64,000 nt of DNA from Dermabacter vaginalis (GTDB lineage: Bacteria; Actinomycetota; Actinomycetes; Actinomycetales; Dermabacteraceae): NCBI RefSeq assembly GCF_001678905.1, contig NZ_CP012117.1, forward strand, positions 1,612,001-1,676,000, given 5' to 3'. Below the pieces are notes generated by a model. It saw only the letters and a program-made list of their open reading frames with translations. It did no database searches and was not told the origin of the DNA. Below are positions 24,598 to 36,352 of the stretch, in pieces; position 1 is the first letter of the stretch; each line of letters starts with the position of its first letter. The position numbers and the translations under genes are program-made.

Positions 24598-24875
24598 GCC
24601 TCCTCAAGAATCGCGAGCAGGCCAAACTCGTGCATTGCCCCCACGTGAGACTCCGCCTGTTCGCGCCCATCGCACGACACGATCGCCCGGCCTTCCGTGT
24701 GCACTTGCATCATGAGCGCGTGGGCCTTCGAGCGCGAATATCCAAAGTGCGTGCGGAACACGTACGTCACGTACGTTTGTTCATTCACGGCGTCGTTGAG
24801 CACCACGGTGTTCCACTTCCGGTCGGTTTCGGTTCCGACGCTTGCCAGGGGTTCACTCTGGCCTTTTTCACGCAC
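24594..24875 (-). CDS. clpS: ATP-dependent Clp protease adaptor ClpS
   Basis: A 93-residue adaptor that delivers N-degron substrates to the ClpAP/ClpCP protease. The core NTVVLNDAVNEQTYVTYVF is followed by FGYSRSKAHALMMQVHTEGRAIV (in parts) and AESHVGAMHEFGL. GTG start preceded by GGAGGAG. Confidence 0.92.
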   Translation of the reverse strand: MREKGQSEPLASVGTETDRKWNTVVLNDAVNEQTYVTYVFRTHFGYSRSKAHALMMQVHTEGRAIVSCDGREQAESHVGAMHEFGLLAILEEA

Positions 24876-24959
24876 GGCGTCTCCTCCCTCGCCTCACGCT
24901 CGCACTCCTTACGGGCATGGAGCTTAAGACTACCCGGCTTCCTCGTTTAGGCTTAGTTC

Positions 24960-26303
24960 GTGGCGACAACTTCTCTTTACACTGATCTGTACGAACTCAC
25001 CATGATCCAGGCGGCACGCGAAGCGGGCGTTGCGGATCGCCGTTGCGTATTCGAAGTGTTCACGCGCTCGCTCCCCGATGGGCGGCGCTACGGCGCCTTC
25101 GCCGGGATTGGGCGCATTCTCGACGCGCTCGCGGATTTCCGTTTCGATGAAACCGACCTCGATTTTCTGCGCTCGACCGGGCAATTTACGGAGGATCTGC
25201 TCACCTACCTCGAGGGGTACCGTTTCGAGGGGAACATCGAGGCCTATGCCGAAGGGGAGGTCTTTTTCCCTAACTCCCCCGTGGTGCGCATCGAAGGCAC
25301 GTTTGAGCAGTGCGTGCTCCTTGAAACCCTCGTACTCTCGATCCTCAATCACGATTCGGCGATTGCCTCGGTCGGCTCGCGCATGATCCAGGCCGCTCAG
25401 GGGCGTCCGTGCATCGAGATGGGCTCACGACGCGTGCACGAACACGCTGCCGTTGCGGCTTCGCGCGCCGCCGCGATCGTGGGCTTCTCCTCGACCTCGA
25501 ACCTCGAGGCTGGACGAATCTACGACATTCCCGTTGTGGGGACCTCCGCCCATGCCTTCACGCTCCTCTTTGACACGGAAGCGGACGCCTTTCGCGCACA
25601 AGTACACTCACTCGGTGCGGGAACAAGCCTTCTCGTGGACACCTTCGACATTCGCGAAGCTCTCAACTCCGCCGTTGAGATTGCAGGCCCCGACCTTGGA
25701 GCCGTACGCATCGACTCCGGGAATCTTGGGCAAACGGCGCGCGAGGTGCGAGCCCAGCTCGATGCCCTCGGAGCAACGGACACGAGGATCACCGCGACGA
25801 GCGACCTCGATGAATACCGCGTTTTTGACCTTCGCGACTATCCACTCGACGGGTACGGCATCGGCACGCGCCTCGTGACGGGCGGCGACCACCCCGCACA
25901 GGGCTTCGTGTTCAAGCTCGTCGAACGCGAAAACTCTTCCGGCACGATGGAAGCCGTCGCGAAGAAATCCGTGCAAAAAGCCACGATCGCGGGGAGCAAG
26001 CGTGCCTATCGCGTGTGCGATGCGAACGGTGCGGCCCGCGCCGAGCTCGTTCTCGCCGACGATTCGGGCGAACAGCCGTCGGCCTCCCTCAACGCGCGCC
26101 CGCTCCTCACACGCCTCGTGGAAAACGGTGAGGTTCTCGACTCCCGCAGCCAGTGGGAGCGTATCGAGAAAGCGCGCCGCGTACACGAACGCGCGCTCGA
26201 GGAACTCTCGCTCGCCGATTCGCACATTCGCACGGGCCAGGACGGCGCGGTACTGCTACCCGTTGTGCATTCTCTTCAGGAACTTCAGGAGCTTTCGCAC
26301 TGA
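24960..26303 (+). CDS. pncB: Nicotinate phosphoribosyltransferase
   Basis: A 447-residue NAD-salvage enzyme forming nicotinate mononucleotide from nicotinate and PRPP. It begins LYTDLYELTMIQAAREAG; EMGSRRVHEHAA and GTSAHAFTLLFDTE (substrate His) and VRIDSGNLGQTAREVRAQL are family motifs. GTG start. It is divergent from clpS. Confidence 0.95.
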   Translation: MATTSLYTDLYELTMIQAAREAGVADRRCVFEVFTRSLPDGRRYGAFAGIGRILDALADFRFDETDLDFLRSTGQFTEDLLTYLEGYRFEGNIEAYAEGEVFFPNSPVVRIEGTFEQCVLLETLVLSILNHDSAIASVGSRMIQAAQGRPCIEMGSRRVHEHAAVAASRAAAIVGFSSTSNLEAGRIYDIPVVGTSAHAFTLLFDTEADAFRAQVHSLGAGTSLLVDTFDIREALNSAVEIAGPDLGAVRIDSGNLGQTAREVRAQLDALGATDTRITATSDLDEYRVFDLRDYPLDGYGIGTRLVTGGDHPAQGFVFKLVERENSSGTMEAVAKKSVQKATIAGSKRAYRVCDANGAARAELVLADDSGEQPSASLNARPLLTRLVENGEVLDSRSQWERIEKARRVHERALEELSLADSHIRTGQDGAVLLPVVHSLQELQELSH

Positions 26304-26376
26304 CGCTTCGGACTCCGCCACCGCGAGCCACGCGGCGCAAAGTGTGGAAGATTCGCCTGGCCAGGCAAGCGTCGGA

Positions 26377-28242
26377 TTATTTCTTCCCCACGAACCAGCC
26401 GCGGAGGATGTCGATCCTTTTTTGAATCTGCTCGGCGCTCGCCTGCGGAACGGCCGGGCCACCCGAGCGGCGACGCAGCTCGTTATGCACCTGGCCGTGC
26501 GGGGTTCCCGTGCGCCTCGCCCAGCCCGACACGAGCGAGCTAAGCTCCTTGCGAAGCGCCGTCACGTCACGGTGCGTGGGCCCCGCGGGGGCACTCGAAA
26601 GACGCGCACTTCGCTGCTGCTGATTCCTCTGACGCTCACGCAAGAGCGAGGTCACCTGCTCAGGCTCCAGCAGCCCGGGAATCCCGAGAAACTCCCGCTC
26701 CTCCTCGCTACCCGCCATCGCGAGCGAACCGTACTCACCACCGTCGAAAAGCACGCGATCGAAATGAGCATCCGATTCGAGGGCCTCGTAGCTGCCCTCG
26801 AGCTCGCTGCTCGCTCTCTCCTCGCGGTTCGCCTCGCGCAACGCTTCTTCGTCCAGACCCGTCTCCGGGTCGAGCTGCTCCTTCTCGCGCGTATCGAGCA
26901 CGTGGTCGCGCTCGGCTTCCATCTCATTCGCGAGGCCGAGGAGGACGGGCACGGACGGGAGGAACACGCTCGCGGTCTCACCACGCGTACGCGAACGCAC
27001 GAAACGCCCCACCGCCTGGGCAAAGAACATCGGGGTCGAGGTCGAGGTCGCGTATACGCCCACCGAAAGGCGCGGAACGTCAACGCCTTCGGACACCATG
27101 CGCACCGCGACCATCCATCGGTCGGTCGAGTCATTGAACGCCTCGATTTTGCGGCCAGCGCTCGAGTCATCAGAAAGCACGAGAGTGGGCTTCTCACCCG
27201 TGACCCGCTCGAGAATCTTCGCGTAGGCGCGCGCGGTTGACTGGTCCGTTGCAATCACGAGACCGCCCGCATCCTTCACACCGCGGCGCACTTCCGTGAG
27301 GCGCTGATCCGCGGCCTGGAGAACCGTGGGAATCCACTCGCCCTTGGGGTCGAGAGCCGTGCGCCACGCCTGCTGCATGATGTCTTTCGTTTCGAGGCCG
27401 CCGAGCTGCGCGGAAACCTCATCGCCGCTCTTCGTGCGCCAGTGCATGCGACCCGAATACGTCATGAAGAGCACCGGGCGCACAACGTGGTCCTGGAGCG
27501 CCTCGCGGTAACCGTAGGTGTAATCGGCCTTGGAGCGGAGGAAGCCCTCGCCATCAGCTTCGTAGCGCACGAAGGGAATGTGGGCATCATCCGAACGGAA
27601 GGGCGTGCCCGTAAGCGCGAGGCGCCGCTTCGCCGGGTCGAAGGCCTCGCGCACACCGTCACCCCACGTGAGCGCATCACCCGCGTGATGAATCTCGTCG
27701 AGGATCACGAGGGTAGGGGCGGCCTCCGTTCGCGCCCGATGCAGCCGAGGGTTCGCGCCCACCTGGGCGTATGTCAGTGCCACGCCCTGGTAGTGATCGC
27801 CGTGGCGCCCCTGGGCGTTGGAAAAGTTCGGATCAATCTGGATTCCCACGCGCAACGCGGAATCCGCCCACTGAGTTTTAAGGTGCTCCGTGGGAGCAAC
27901 GACCGTCACGCGGCGCACGATCCCTTCGCGAAGAAGGCCCGCGGCAACCTGGAGCGCAAAGGTCGTTTTACCGGCACCGGGCGTCGCGACCGTCATGAAG
28001 TCGCGCGGTTGCGAATCCTGGTAGAGCCTCAGCGCCTCCGCCTGCCATGCACGAAGCTTCGGAGCCGTGCCCCACGCCGCTCGCTCGGGAAATGCCGGCG
28101 GCATTTGCTGCGCCGCAAACGAGGAAGGCTTGCGAGGCGTTGCCTGGGTATGCACGGCCGGCGCTTGCTGCTCGTTCGTGCGAGTGGACTCCAGGTAGTT
28201 CGAGAACAGGTCGGGCGAAGCGGAAGATTCGTGGGCATTCAT
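26377..28242 (-). CDS. DEAD/DEAH-box superfamily 2 helicase
   Basis: A 621-residue helicase-type ATPase. Walker A is ATPGAGKTTFALQ, motif II DEIHHAGD, motif III LTGTPFR, and motif VI QAVGRFVRSRTRGE. The C-terminal 200 residues are acidic then basic with no clear domain. Such stand-alone proteins in actinobacteria resemble XPB/RAD25-like enzymes; the substrate is not known. It precedes the DUF3039-like gene in the opposite order, 41 bases apart, and both run leftward. Confidence 0.85.
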   Translation of the reverse strand: MNAHESSASPDLFSNYLESTRTNEQQAPAVHTQATPRKPSSFAAQQMPPAFPERAAWGTAPKLRAWQAEALRLYQDSQPRDFMTVATPGAGKTTFALQVAAGLLREGIVRRVTVVAPTEHLKTQWADSALRVGIQIDPNFSNAQGRHGDHYQGVALTYAQVGANPRLHRARTEAAPTLVILDEIHHAGDALTWGDGVREAFDPAKRRLALTGTPFRSDDAHIPFVRYEADGEGFLRSKADYTYGYREALQDHVVRPVLFMTYSGRMHWRTKSGDEVSAQLGGLETKDIMQQAWRTALDPKGEWIPTVLQAADQRLTEVRRGVKDAGGLVIATDQSTARAYAKILERVTGEKPTLVLSDDSSAGRKIEAFNDSTDRWMVAVRMVSEGVDVPRLSVGVYATSTSTPMFFAQAVGRFVRSRTRGETASVFLPSVPVLLGLANEMEAERDHVLDTREKEQLDPETGLDEEALREANREERASSELEGSYEALESDAHFDRVLFDGGEYGSLAMAGSEEEREFLGIPGLLEPEQVTSLLRERQRNQQQRSARLSSAPAGPTHRDVTALRKELSSLVSGWARRTGTPHGQVHNELRRRSGGPAVPQASAEQIQKRIDILRGWFVGKK

Positions 28243-28282
28243 AGGCGCCCTCCACGATAAACCCGTGAGCGCTTAGAGAGCC

Positions 28283-28690
28283 TTAGCGACCCGAGCCGAA
28301 AAGCCCACGGAAGCCGCCAAACCCGCCTTTACCTCGTCCTTTATCGTCGCCTTCGCCCGAGTTGCCTCCGTCACCTATGCCTTCGTAGATCTCCTTGCAC
28401 TGCGGGCACACGGGGTATTTCTTTGGGTCTCGGCCCGGAACCCACACCTTGCCGCACAGGGCGATCACCGGTGAATTATTGAGTGCGGCCTTCGCGATCT
28501 TTTCTTTCTGCACATAGTGGGCGAAGCGGTCGTGATCACCGGGGTCGGCGTCCTCGGTTTGCTCCTCGCGCTCGAGCACCGCGGTCGAGCTCGGGGCGGC
28601 GCCAGGGGCCGCGGGGGCCTGAGGCGCGCCGTGGTCCGGAGAGTTCGGATCCGAAATCGAGGCCGTGAAACGAATGCGTGAAATGCTCAT
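28283..28690 (-). CDS. DUF3039-like zinc-ribbon protein
   Basis: A 135-residue protein: a variable Pro/Ala-rich start, then the conserved block RFAHYVQKEKIAKAALN, VIALCGKVWVPGRDP and YPVCPQCKEIYEG, whose cysteines form a probable zinc ribbon. The Gly-rich tail is low complexity. Function unknown; nearly universal in actinobacteria next to the helicase. Confidence 0.8.
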   Translation of the reverse strand: MSISRIRFTASISDPNSPDHGAPQAPAAPGAAPSSTAVLEREEQTEDADPGDHDRFAHYVQKEKIAKAALNNSPVIALCGKVWVPGRDPKKYPVCPQCKEIYEGIGDGGNSGEGDDKGRGKGGFGGFRGLFGSGR

Positions 28691-28699
28691 GGATCGATC

Positions 28700-29899
28700 C
28701 TAACCGCGCTCGCCCGAGCCTGCGACAGCGTGCGCTACGGCCGGGGTCACGCGCTCGTCAAACACGCTCGGCACAATGTGGCGGGCTGAAAGCTCATCGT
28801 CGCTCACCACGGCAGCGATCGCGTGAGCCGCCGCGAGGAGAGCTTCGTCGGTCACCTCGCGCGCGTGAGCATCAATGAGACCGCGGAACACGCCTGGGAA
28901 GGCAAGCACGTTATTGATCTGATTCGCGAAATCGCTACGACCGGTCGCCACAACGGCAGCGTGCTGCCACGCGATATCCGGGTCGACCTCGGGAACGGGA
29001 TTCGAAAGTGCGAACACAATTGCGCGCGCGTTCATGCTCCTCAGCATTTCCTCGTCGAGGATGTTCGGCACGCTCACGCCAATGAAAACGTCGGCACCGT
29101 TCACGGCCTCGCGCAGCCCGCCCTCGACTCCGCGAGGGTTCGTGTGATCCGCGATCCACTCGAGGCGGTCGCCCTTTGTGCGGCCCGTCGTCACGATGCC
29201 CTTCGAGTTGGTCACGATCACGTCGCGCGCGCCGGCTGCACGGAGAAGCCGAAGGATCGCCGTGCCGGCCGCGCCCGCACCCGACATCGCGATGCGGACT
29301 TCATCGATGCTCTTTCCCACTACTTTGAGCGCGTTGGTGAGGGCCGCGAGCACGCACACGGCCGTGCCGTGCTGATCGTCGTGAAACACGGGAATATCGA
29401 GCTCGGCACGCAAACGGTCCTCGATCTCGAAGCAGCGCGGCGCGGAAATATCCTCAAGATTGATGCCGGCGAAAGCGGGGGCGATAGCTTTCACGTGGGC
29501 GACGATCTCGTCTACGTCGTGTGCGTCAAGGCAGATCGGAAAGGCGTCCACACCCGCGAAACGCGAGAACAGCGCTGCCTTTCCCTCCATGACGGGAAGC
29601 GCGGCAAGCGGGCCACGGTCGCCGAGGCCAAGGATTGCGGAGCCGTCGGTCACGACCGCGACCGTGTTCTTCTTGATCGTGAATTCGCGTGCCTTCTCGG
29701 GGTGCTCGGCGATCTCCTCCACAACGCGGGCAACGCCCGGGGTATACACAATCGCGAGGTCGTCAGCATTGTCGATCGGGGCAGTGGGCTCGACGGTGAG
29801 CTTCCCGCCCTCGTGGGCCTCGAAAATGCGTCGTTCAACGGCCTCGGTGCCGGTCGCGAGGCGCGTAGGTTCGGTGTTGTCTGATGTGTGCGTAGCCAT
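28700..29899 (-). CDS. NAD(P)-dependent malic enzyme
   Basis: A 399-residue enzyme for oxidative decarboxylation of malate to pyruvate. Motifs: DLAIVYTPGVARVVEEI, VAVVTDGSAILGLGDRGPLA (in parts), FHDDQHGTAVCVLAAL, and the cofactor loop SGAGAAGTAILRLL. It is the short bacterial type (about 400 residues, no phosphotransacetylase domain). A second ATG lies 9 bases upstream (29908); neither has a strong ribosome site. Confidence 0.92.
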   Translation of the reverse strand: MATHTSDNTEPTRLATGTEAVERRIFEAHEGGKLTVEPTAPIDNADDLAIVYTPGVARVVEEIAEHPEKAREFTIKKNTVAVVTDGSAILGLGDRGPLAALPVMEGKAALFSRFAGVDAFPICLDAHDVDEIVAHVKAIAPAFAGINLEDISAPRCFEIEDRLRAELDIPVFHDDQHGTAVCVLAALTNALKVVGKSIDEVRIAMSGAGAAGTAILRLLRAAGARDVIVTNSKGIVTTGRTKGDRLEWIADHTNPRGVEGGLREAVNGADVFIGVSVPNILDEEMLRSMNARAIVFALSNPVPEVDPDIAWQHAAVVATGRSDFANQINNVLAFPGVFRGLIDAHAREVTDEALLAAAHAIAAVVSDDELSARHIVPSVFDERVTPAVAHAVAGSGERG

Positions 29900-29939
29900 G
29901 CCCCTCATCTTTGCACGCACGCGGCCACCGCGCCGGGAC

Positions 29940-32900
29940 TTAGCCGAGATCCGCGATCGCGCGGCGCACTCTCTTATCCGAAACCGTGTACCTGGTTCCG
30001 AGCTGTTGGGCAAAGAAAGATACGCGTAGCTCCTCGAGCATCCACGGGATCTCGCGCGCCTCCTCGCTCTCGAGCACTTCAGCCGAGAGCTTGTGTTTCG
30101 CCTTGTCGAACATGTTCTTGAGGTCCTCGAGCTGCCAGGCAAGTTGCGCATCGCGCGCGGGGTTGTCCTGCATTTTCTCGACTCTGTGAAGGTCGGCCTT
30201 GAGGTACCGGGGAATCTCGGTGACGATGTGCGCGGGCGTACGAGAGATAAAGCGCCCGGAAGTGAGCGAGTCGGCATGTTCACGGATCTGCGTGAGCTGC
30301 TGAAGCACTGCGAGACTCGAGACTTTCGAGACGGCACGCTGGAGTTTCGCGTGCACCGCGAGGGCATCAATCGCGGCGAGCACGAGCGTGCGCGAAAGCT
30401 CCGCATGCGCAGCGCTCGTGGCCTCCACGAGACCATCAAACTCAGCCTTCGTGAAAACGAGGCCCTTGCTGTCGGTGCGCGAGATGAGCTCCGCGGTTGC
30501 CGCAAGCGAGGCGTCCGCAAGCAGCGCCTTCGCGCTCCCGTAGCTCGATTGCGAGATCGCGAGCTTCGTGGGGTTCGGGAGCGAGGAAAGCACCTGCGCC
30601 GAATCGGAGCCGAGCGCCTCCGTCACGAGGTGCGTCACGGCACGCACGTGCTCGCGTCGCTGATCCAGTGCGGTGGGCATCGCCGTGAGATCAACGCTCA
30701 CCTTGCCGCCCTCCTCGCGCAGCTTGAGTGCGGGATACACGACGACGTTGAGGCCGCCCTGCCGATTGCGCTTCGTGGGCGGAATCTCGAACTCGGGAAA
30801 GCCCTCGAGGTCGCGGTCGCCGAAGGACTCCGCCTGGCGCGCTGCGCTCGATTCAACGCGCGCGCGGTGCTTTTTCTTGAGCGCGTCAAGATCGTCACCC
30901 GAGCCGATCTCTCGACCCCGGTCATCGCGTACAGAAAAATGCATGCGCAAGTGCGCGGGAAGTTTCGTCACCTCGAACTCGTCGCCATAGAGCGGGAGAT
31001 CATCTGGCACTCCGGGGAGCGCTACGAGCTCGTCAGCAACGGCTTCGACGAACCTTTCGCCGGTGTTCGGGTCGTCCTCGCGCAAGATCTGGGCGACAGC
31101 GCGCGCTTTATCGGGGGCGGGGATGAGGTGGCGCCGGATCGGCTTCGGAAGCGTGCGAATGAGCTCCGCGATCTTTTCCTCGCGCATTCCTGGCACGAGC
31201 CAGTCGAAACCTTTTGCCTCAAGCCTGCCGAGCACAGCGAGGGGAACGAGCGCCGTCACGCCATCCTTCACAGTTCCCTTCGTGGACGGCCGGGAAGCGT
31301 CGGAACCCTCTCGAGCCGAAGGCTCGAACGCGTACCGAAGCGCGAGCGTAATATCCCTCTGCACCCACGTGTCCGGGAACCCCGCGGCGTGCTCCTCCGC
31401 ATCGTCTTCAAGCAGAATGTCGCGCGTGAGATGCAAGAGTTCGGGGGTCTCGTGGCGCTGCTTTTTCCACCATGCATCGAAGTGCCGCCCACTCGTGACC
31501 TTCGCGGGGATGCGCGCGTCATAAAACTCGAAAAGTGCGGCGTCTCCCGCGATGAGGTCTCTGCGCCTCGCCTTGTTCTCGAGTTCCTCGAGCTCCTCGA
31601 TGAGGCGCACGTTGTCCCTAAAGAAGTGGTGGCGCGTGCTCCACTGTCCCTCGATCAGGGCGTGCTGAATGAAAATCTCGCGCGAAAGCTCGTGATCGAT
31701 GCGACCGTAGGTGACGGCCCGGCGCGCGATGATCGGCACTCCGTAGAGGGTCGCTTTCTCATATGCCATCGCACTTGCCTTCTTCGAACTCCAGTGCGGC
31801 TCGGAGTAGGAGCGTTTCAGCACGTGGGCGCCCACGTCCTCGATCCACGCGGGATCGATTTTCGCGGCGGTGCGCGCGAACAGGCGTGAAGTCTCCACGA
31901 GCTCGGCGGCCATGACGTAGTCGTGACGTTTCTTGGCGATCGCGCTCCCAGGCCACACGACGAAGCGGGAGTTACGCGCACCCTGATAGTCACGCGTGCG
32001 CTCATCGTAGAGCCCCACGTGACTGAGGAGCCCCGCCAGCAAACTCTGGTGGATGCTCGCCTCGCTCGCCGGGTTGTCCGACGGCCGCAGCCCCACATCG
32101 CGGCACATGTCTTTGAGTTGCGCGTGCAGATCCCACCATTCGCGGATGCGCACGTAGTGCAGGTATTCACTCTTGACTTCGCGCTTGAACGCCGAGTTGG
32201 AGAGCGCCTTGCGGCGCTCGCTCAGGTGGCGCCACAGCTTGAGGTAGGTGAGGAAGTCGCTCGTTTCATGCGTGAAGCGCGCATGGAGCTGATCCGCGTG
32301 CGCTTTCTTTTCGAGGGGGCGCTCGCGCGGATCTTGAATGGAGAGCGCGGCGACAATCACGAGAACCTCGCGGAGCGCGCCGCGCTTATCAGCCTCGAGC
32401 AGCATGCGCGCCATGCGCGGGTCGAGCGGGAAACGCGAAATTTGCTCGCCAATGTGGGTGAGGGTGCGGCCTCCGGGCGCGTTTTTCTCGGGTCGAATCG
32501 CACCAAGTTCTTCGAGAAGGCGCACGCCATCACGCACCGCACGTTTATCGGGAGCTTCGACGAACTCGAAGCTCTCGATGTCGCCGAGCCCGAGAGCGGT
32601 CATCTGCAGGACAACGCTCGCGAGGGCCGTGCGCAGAATCTCCGGTTCGGTGAACTCGGGGCGAGCGTCAAAATCTTGCTCGGAGTAGAGACGAATCGCG
32701 ATGCCCGGGCTCGTGCGGCCCGAGCGCCCCGAGCGCTGCTTGGCGCTCGCCTGGCTAATCGGTTCAATTGGGAGGCGCTGGACCTTCGTGCGCTGCGAGT
32801 AGCGGGAGATACGCGCGAGCCCCGAATCGACGACGTATTTAATGCCCGGAACGGTGAGGGAGGTTTCCGCGACGTTTGTCGCGAGAACGATCCTGCGGCG

Positions 32901-33860
32901 GCCGTTTTTCGGCGGGCTAAAAATCTTCTGTTGATCCTGCTCGGAGAGGCGTCCGAAAAGGGGAAGAACGTCGGTGCGGCTCGCCACTCCCCCGCGTTTT
33001 TGGAGGTGTGCCTCAAGTTCGTCCCCGACCTCGCGAATTTCGCGCTCACCGGGGAGGAAGACGAGGATGTCGCCCGGCCCTTCAGCGATAAGTTCATCGC
33101 ATGCGTCGGTAATGGCCTCGGTGAGGTCGCGCTCCTCGCTGCGGAGGTCGGCGAGGTCGTCCTCTTCTTCAACCTCGGGCTCGAGCACGAGCGGTCGATA
33201 ACGGATCTCCACCGGATAGGTGCGGCCCGACACCTCGATAATGGGGGCGGGGTGCAGGTCGCCCGCGCGGTCCTTCTTCCCGAAGAACTCGGCGAAACGT
33301 TCGGGGTCGATTGTCGCCGACGTGATGATGATTTTGAGATCCGGGCGGCGGCGAGCGATGCGTTTGAGGTAGCCGAGCAGCATATCGATCGTGAGGCTGC
33401 GCTCGTGGGCCTCGTCGATGATGATCGCGTCGTACTTCTTCAGCTGCCGGTCGCCGTGAATCTCTGAGAGCAGGATGCCGTCGGTCATGACCTTGAGGCG
33501 CGTGGATTCGGCGGTGTTTTTCGTGAACCGCACCTGGTATCCGACGGCTCCCTCGCCGAGCTTTTCGCCGAGTTCGTGCGCGATGCGGCTTGCGACACTT
33601 CGGGCGGCGATTCTTCGGGGTTGGGTGTGCCCGATCATGCGGCCACGGGCGCCGTAACCGAGCTCGAGCAGCATTTTCGGCAGCTGTGTTGTTTTGCCCG
33701 AGCCCGTCTCCCCCGCGACGATCACGATTTGATTGTCGCGGATCGCACGCTGGATCTCCTCGCGCTGCTGCGAGACGGGAAGGTCAGCGGGATAAGTGAT
33801 CGCGAGGCGCGGCTCTCCTTCGCGAGGGAGGGCGCCAGAGTTCTCGTTCCTGGGGCTCAT
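29940..33860 (-). CDS. hrpA: ATP-dependent RNA helicase HrpA
   Basis: A 1306-residue DEAH-box helicase. Walker A GETGSGKTTQLPK, motif II DEAHERSL, motif III TSATID, motif VI QRSGRSGRTSPG; then the helicase-associated and OB-fold regions and the long C-terminal part with DUF3418, giving the typical HrpA length. Roles in mRNA processing and ribosome rescue are known for the family. ATG start at 33860. Confidence 0.93.
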   Translation of the reverse strand: MSPRNENSGALPREGEPRLAITYPADLPVSQQREEIQRAIRDNQIVIVAGETGSGKTTQLPKMLLELGYGARGRMIGHTQPRRIAARSVASRIAHELGEKLGEGAVGYQVRFTKNTAESTRLKVMTDGILLSEIHGDRQLKKYDAIIIDEAHERSLTIDMLLGYLKRIARRRPDLKIIITSATIDPERFAEFFGKKDRAGDLHPAPIIEVSGRTYPVEIRYRPLVLEPEVEEEDDLADLRSEERDLTEAITDACDELIAEGPGDILVFLPGEREIREVGDELEAHLQKRGGVASRTDVLPLFGRLSEQDQQKIFSPPKNGRRRIVLATNVAETSLTVPGIKYVVDSGLARISRYSQRTKVQRLPIEPISQASAKQRSGRSGRTSPGIAIRLYSEQDFDARPEFTEPEILRTALASVVLQMTALGLGDIESFEFVEAPDKRAVRDGVRLLEELGAIRPEKNAPGGRTLTHIGEQISRFPLDPRMARMLLEADKRGALREVLVIVAALSIQDPRERPLEKKAHADQLHARFTHETSDFLTYLKLWRHLSERRKALSNSAFKREVKSEYLHYVRIREWWDLHAQLKDMCRDVGLRPSDNPASEASIHQSLLAGLLSHVGLYDERTRDYQGARNSRFVVWPGSAIAKKRHDYVMAAELVETSRLFARTAAKIDPAWIEDVGAHVLKRSYSEPHWSSKKASAMAYEKATLYGVPIIARRAVTYGRIDHELSREIFIQHALIEGQWSTRHHFFRDNVRLIEELEELENKARRRDLIAGDAALFEFYDARIPAKVTSGRHFDAWWKKQRHETPELLHLTRDILLEDDAEEHAAGFPDTWVQRDITLALRYAFEPSAREGSDASRPSTKGTVKDGVTALVPLAVLGRLEAKGFDWLVPGMREEKIAELIRTLPKPIRRHLIPAPDKARAVAQILREDDPNTGERFVEAVADELVALPGVPDDLPLYGDEFEVTKLPAHLRMHFSVRDDRGREIGSGDDLDALKKKHRARVESSAARQAESFGDRDLEGFPEFEIPPTKRNRQGGLNVVVYPALKLREEGGKVSVDLTAMPTALDQRREHVRAVTHLVTEALGSDSAQVLSSLPNPTKLAISQSSYGSAKALLADASLAATAELISRTDSKGLVFTKAEFDGLVEATSAAHAELSRTLVLAAIDALAVHAKLQRAVSKVSSLAVLQQLTQIREHADSLTSGRFISRTPAHIVTEIPRYLKADLHRVEKMQDNPARDAQLAWQLEDLKNMFDKAKHKLSAEVLESEEAREIPWMLEELRVSFFAQQLGTRYTVSDKRVRRAIADLG

Positions 33861-34012
33861 ATCCCCTCTATCGTAGTCACCACGCGCCCGCTGCCGTCCG
33901 TGCGAGTGGACACAAGCGTTCTATAGGCAACATTCGAGACCGCGCATCCGAGTCTCGTTCAGCAGGACGCCCCTACGATTGAGTCGCATCCTTACCGAAC
34001 AGAGAGGTTCTT

Positions 34013-35074
34013 ATGAAAGCCCTTCGCAAGGCTGCCCCCCAGAAGGGGCTCGAAATCGTTGACATCCCGGAGCCACAGGTCGGCCCCAACGATGTCAAGG
34101 TGCGCGTCATGCGCGCCGGTATCTGCGGCACCGACCTCCACATCCTCGAGTGGGACGCTTCGGCACAGGACATGTGCGACAACGTCCCCTTCACGCCTGG
34201 CCACGAGTTCTACGGCGAAGTCACCGAGATTGGCGAGGACGTCGTGGACGTGCGTGTGGGCGATCGCATTTCTGGCGAGGGCCACGTGGTGTGCGGTATT
34301 TGCCGTAACTGTCGCGCGGGTCGCCGCCACATGTGCATTCGCACCCGCTCGATCGGTGTGCAGCGCGATGGAGCCTTCGCCGAATATGTCGTGATCCCCC
34401 AGCAAAACGTGTGGGTGCATCACCGCGACGGCGGTGAGAACATCATTACGCCTGAGCTCGGCGCGATTTTCGATCCGCTCGGCAACGCCGTGCACACGAC
34501 CCTGAAGTTCCCCGTCATCGGCGAGGACGTACTCATCACGGGTGCTGGCCCCATCGGTCTCATGTGCGCCGCGGTGGCCCGCCACGCCGGTGCACGCTAC
34601 ATCGCGATCACTGACGTCAAGGACCATCGCCTTGCAATGGCGAAGGAGATGGGCACCGACGCCCAGATCGACGTCTCGACAACGAGCGTCCGCGATATTC
34701 AGGCCTCGCTCGGAATGCGCGAGGGTTTTGACGTTGGGCTCGAAATCTCGGGCCAAGCGAGTGCGCTGCAGGACATGATCGACAACATGAACCACGGCGG
34801 CAAAATTTCCATGCTCGGCCTGCCCTCCAAGCAGTTCGAGATCAACTGGACGACCGTTGTCACGCGAATGCTGACCCTCCAGGGCATCTACGGGCGCGAA
34901 ATGTTCGAGACGTGGAATGCCATGAATGCCATGGTGCGCACGTCGAAGGTTCTTCGCGAACGCGTGCTCTCGACGGTGACCGACGTGCTGCCCGCCGAGA
35001 AGTGGGAGGATGCGTACGCGCTCGCGCGCTCAGGCGAAGCTGGCAAGATCGTTCTCGACTGGGAAAACATTTAA
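34013..35074 (+). CDS. tdh: L-threonine 3-dehydrogenase
   Basis: A 353-residue zinc alcohol dehydrogenase family enzyme that oxidises threonine to 2-amino-3-ketobutyrate. Motifs: GICGTDLHILEWD with catalytic Cys, GHEFYGEV, the structural zinc loop VCGICRNCRAGRRHMC, GAGPIGLM, and threonine-dehydrogenase-specific NCRAGRRHMC and GLPSKQFEINW. AGAGAGG precedes the ATG. It forms an operon with kbl, nine bases apart. Confidence 0.95.
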   Translation: MKALRKAAPQKGLEIVDIPEPQVGPNDVKVRVMRAGICGTDLHILEWDASAQDMCDNVPFTPGHEFYGEVTEIGEDVVDVRVGDRISGEGHVVCGICRNCRAGRRHMCIRTRSIGVQRDGAFAEYVVIPQQNVWVHHRDGGENIITPELGAIFDPLGNAVHTTLKFPVIGEDVLITGAGPIGLMCAAVARHAGARYIAITDVKDHRLAMAKEMGTDAQIDVSTTSVRDIQASLGMREGFDVGLEISGQASALQDMIDNMNHGGKISMLGLPSKQFEINWTTVVTRMLTLQGIYGREMFETWNAMNAMVRTSKVLRERVLSTVTDVLPAEKWEDAYALARSGEAGKIVLDWENI

Positions 35075-35083
35075 GGAGTATCG

Positions 35084-36280
<1,197 letters not shown>

Positions 36281-36352
36281 GCATCTCCCTCCCCTCTCCT
36301 GAATTGCATAGGGGTTGTGGGGGTTTGACCCCCGGCCATCCCCGGATAGCGA

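Noticed and set aside
30093..33467. Long rightward frames (598 and 514 residues) in hrpA
   Set aside because: They are antisense to the clear HrpA helicase motifs.
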